Source of the DNA: Actinomycetota bacterium
GTDB lineage: Bacteria > Actinomycetota > Thermoleophilia > Solirubrobacterales > Solirubrobacteraceae
NCBI GenBank assembly: GCA_019348575.1
Contig: JAHWJE010000059.1
Location: 1 to 7,803, forward strand
DNA: 7,803 bases
Reading direction: 5' to 3'
Shown here: positions 6,469 to 7,803 of the stretch, one piece after another
How positions within the stretch are numbered: the stretch's first letter is position 1
Layout of the letters: each line of letters opens with the position of its first letter
Program-made: the position numbers and the translations under genes
The notes under the pieces: generated by a model
Database searches by the model: none
What the model saw: only the letters and a program-made list of their open reading frames with translations
Told to the model about the DNA's origin: nothing

Positions 6469-6959
6469 CGCGGCTGCTCGCAAGCGGCGTCGGGCTCGGG
6501 CTGCTCTACGTCCTGACGCTCGGCAGCGGCGACCCCGTGGATCTCGTGACGGGGGTGCTGCTGGGGCTGGTGCTGGCGGCGTTGCTGCGCAGGCGCATGC
6601 GGCCCGCGCCTGACGGGCGCCCGGGTTCGCCCGTCGCGCGCATGCTGTGGTTCTGGGTCTTCGCCGGCGCCGTGATCGCCGACGTCGCGCAGGGTACCTG
6701 GGACGTCGCGCTGCGCGTCATGCACCTGCGTCCCGTCGAGCACCCCGGGTTGGTGCGCATCCCGATCGGCCAACGCTCGGAGCGCGGGATCGCGGTCTCG
6801 GCGCTCGCGACGACGCTGTCGCCGGGCAGCGTGCTGGTCGACATCGACCGAGAGCGCGGCGATCTGCTGCTGCACGTCATCGACGCCTCGGACCCCGACG
6901 CGGTTCGCCGGCGGTTGCAGCGCTTCTACGAGCGCTACCAGCGGCGGGTGTTCCCGTGA
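6465..6959 (+). CDS. mrpE: Mrp Na+/H+ antiporter subunit E
   Basis: This 164-residue MNHE-family subunit has hydrophobic helices at about 7-20, 24-41 and 59-75, then a cytoplasmic domain. The domain carries the family signature around LATTLSPGSVLVDID (residues 114-128), followed by DLLLHVID. In most homologues the signature reads TPGT; here Ser replaces both Thr, which is conservative, and the proline (P120) is kept. HLRPVEHPGLVRIPI (about 87-101) is also typical of the family. The ATG overlaps the mrpD stop by 4 bp; no clear Shine-Dalgarno site precedes it, so translation probably depends on coupling to mrpD. Confidence 0.94.
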   Translation: MTRLLASGVGLGLLYVLTLGSGDPVDLVTGVLLGLVLAALLRRRMRPAPDGRPGSPVARMLWFWVFAGAVIADVAQGTWDVALRVMHLRPVEHPGLVRIPIGQRSERGIAVSALATTLSPGSVLVDIDRERGDLLLHVIDASDPDAVRRRLQRFYERYQRRVFP

Positions 6960-7228
6960 TCACCGACGTCATCTTCTACGCGGCGACGGTCTGGCTGGCC
7001 GGCCTGCTCGGGATCGTCGTGGTGCGCCTCGCCGCCGCCGCGACGACCGCCGAGCGGATCCTCGCGATCGATCTGCTGACGCTCATCCTCATCGGCCTGC
7101 TCGCGCTGACCGCGCGCCGCGATGGGCGCCCCTACGTCCTGGACACGGCGCTCGCCCTTGCGCTGCTGTCCTTCGTCGCGACGCTGGCCGCCTGCAGGTA
7201 CTACGAGAGTCGCAGGCCGTTCTCGTGA
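6956..7228 (+). CDS. mrpF: Mrp Na+/H+ antiporter subunit F
   Basis: This 90-residue three-helix membrane subunit (MnhF/PhaF family) has helices at about 4-24, 35-52 and 62-80. The family motif, usually GPTxxDRVxALD, reads AATTAERILAID here (residues 28-39). The DR pair has become ER, while the last aspartate, D39, is kept. The C-terminal LALALLSFVATLAACRY is characteristic. I start the gene at the GTG at 6956, which overlaps the mrpE stop (GTGA). The frame is open further upstream but would add an Arg-rich non-membrane leader inside mrpE. There is no strong ribosome site, which fits translational coupling. Confidence 0.93.
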   Translation: MITDVIFYAATVWLAGLLGIVVVRLAAAATTAERILAIDLLTLILIGLLALTARRDGRPYVLDTALALALLSFVATLAACRYYESRRPFS

Positions 7229-7533
7229 CCGCCGCGGTCACCGACGTCCTGACCGTGCTCGGCGTGGCGATCCTGACGATCGGCGTCTACGGCGTCGTGC
7301 GGATGCCCGACGTCTACACCCAGTTGCACGCGGCCTCGAAGGCGGGCTTTCTCGGCATCGCGGCGCTGCTGGCGGCGGTCGCGCTGCAGGGCGGCGGCGC
7401 GATCGTCGCGCGCGCCGTGCTCATCGTCGGGCTGCTGGCGTTCACCACGCCCGTCGCCGCCCATGCGATCGGCCACGCCGCGCGCCGCCGCGGCGAGCCG
7501 ATGCGCACTCCGGGCGCAGTCGACGAGTCATGA
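7225..7533 (+). CDS. mrpG: Mrp Na+/H+ antiporter subunit G
   Basis: This 102-residue subunit of the PhaG/MnhG/YufB family has three helices (about residues 5-25, 40-56 and 61-80). The signature GVVRMPDVYTQLHAASKAG (about 23-41) matches the usual RLPDvYtRlHAatK. The end of the third helix reads FTTPVAAHAIGHAA, with the family proline P76 and histidine H80. A short hydrophilic tail of about 16 residues follows. The GTG start overlaps the mrpF stop (GTGA). This is the last gene of the operon, followed by a 104-bp gap. Confidence 0.95.
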   Translation: MTAAVTDVLTVLGVAILTIGVYGVVRMPDVYTQLHAASKAGFLGIAALLAAVALQGGGAIVARAVLIVGLLAFTTPVAAHAIGHAARRRGEPMRTPGAVDES

Positions 7534-7637
7534 CGCGCAGGCGACGTGCGCCGCGGATGCAGCGCCGACCCCATGGTCGCCGCCGACTCGGCGCGATTAC
7601 CTGCAGAGCAGCGCACGACCAAAGGAGGCACTTACTC
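7534..7637. other. Gap between mrpG and the GlsB-like gene, with a dyad
   Basis: This 104-bp space holds a 13-nt dyad, CGCCGA-C-TCGGCG, at 7581-7593. No T-run follows it, so it is not a standard rho-independent terminator. A separate promoter for the next gene is likely here because that gene has its own strong ribosome site, but I cannot point to convincing -35/-10 boxes. Confidence 0.3.
7622..7628 (+). promoter_or_regulatory. Strong Shine-Dalgarno site for the GlsB-like gene
   Basis: AAGGAGG is a near-perfect match to the 16S rRNA 3' end and lies 9 nt before the ATG at 7638. It is the best ribosome site in the window and decides the start of this gene. Confidence 0.85.
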
Positions 7638-7803
7638 ATGGGCATTCTCGGCTGGATCCTGTTGGGCCTGATCGCGGGCGCGATCGCCAAGGCGGTGCAC
7701 AAGGGCGACGAGCCCGGCGGCGTGCTCGGCACGATGGTCGTCGGCATCCTCGGCGCGATCCTCGGCGGGCTGATCGCGTCGGCGATCGGCATCGGGACGA
7801 TCA
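7638..7803 (+). CDS. GlsB/YeaQ/YmgE-family (transglycosylase-associated) small membrane protein, 5' part
   Basis: The window edge cuts this gene after 55 codons. The visible protein begins MGILGWILLGLIAGAIAKAV, continues with a short charged turn (HKGDEPGGVLGT) and then a second Gly-rich helix (VVGILGAILGGLIASAIGIG). This pattern is typical of the transglycosylase-associated / GlsB / YeaQ family, small proteins of about 80-90 residues with three helices, so roughly 30 residues should lie beyond the edge. The biochemical role is poorly known; members are often stress-induced. The ATG is fixed by AAGGAGG 9 nt upstream. It is separated from mrpG by 104 bp, so it is probably its own transcription unit. 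Confidence 0.88.
   Translation, partial: MGILGWILLGLIAGAIAKAVHKGDEPGGVLGTMVVGILGAILGGLIASAIGIGTI

Noticed and set aside
4600..6483. Minus-strand open frame of 627 residues opposite mrpC-mrpD
   Set aside because: The composition is the same charged low-complexity type and it lies fully opposite well-supported genes.
6647..6955. Upstream extension of the mrpF frame inside mrpE
   Set aside because: It is an Arg-rich shadow of mrpE; the GTG at 6956 gives a family-length MrpF.
1945..7533. Operon as an energy-converting hydrogenase (Mbh/Mbx) or complex I fragment
   Set aside because: The Mbh-like domains in MrpA raise this possibility, but no hydrogenase, ferredoxin or quinone-site subunits are present, and the order A-B-C-D-E-F-G with E, F and G subunits is that of Mrp antiporters.
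7581..7593. Dyad after mrpG as a rho-independent terminator
   Set aside because: The loop would be a single base and no T-run follows; as RNA it could not form this full hairpin.

Overview
This is a very GC-rich window (about 70% or more by eye, with third codon positions almost all G or C). Codon use and protein style suggest a high-GC actinobacterium, perhaps a soil Thermoleophilia/Solirubrobacterales-type lineage; that placement is an inference. All recognisable genes lie on the + strand and are packed with almost no spare DNA.

Region 1 (1-1818) holds a two-component system: a short membrane histidine kinase of the NarL/LuxR-partner (HisKA_3) type and its response regulator, which overlaps it by 4 bp. 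The kinase has two membrane helices joined by a very short loop and almost no extracytoplasmic sensor domain. Region 2 (1819-1944) is a 126-bp gap with a 12-bp perfect palindrome and a spaced 9-bp inverted repeat. It is the only plausible promoter/operator region before the next genes.

Region 3 (1945-7533) is a complete seven-gene Mrp (Mnh/Sha) multisubunit cation/proton antiporter operon, mrpABCDEFG, in canonical order. Every junction is a 4-bp ATGA or GTGA overlap, so the seven subunits are probably translationally coupled and made together. MrpA and MrpD are the paralogous NuoL/M/N-like proton channels. MrpA also carries the MbhD- and MbhE-like C-terminal helices. MrpC is NuoK-like, and MrpB, E, F and G are the small accessory membrane subunits. 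The complex should exchange cytoplasmic Na+ (or another monovalent cation) for external H+, supporting pH and salt homeostasis.

Region 4 (7534-7803) is a 104-bp gap followed by the start of a GlsB/YeaQ/YmgE-type small membrane protein with an excellent Shine-Dalgarno site; it is cut by the window edge.

I see no mobile element, CRISPR array, RNA gene or wholly new system. The unusual part lies in the details of the Mrp operon: several family-hallmark motifs are altered together (MrpA TM5 Glu to Asp, MrpB PGGGF to VGDGF, MrpC DPLPQ to DPLVQ, MrpF DR to ER), MrpA seems to lack the first N-terminal helix, MrpC has an acidic tail, and a loop-less sensor kinase pair sits directly upstream. Together these suggest a divergent actinobacterial Mrp lineage that may be controlled by its neighbouring two-component system.
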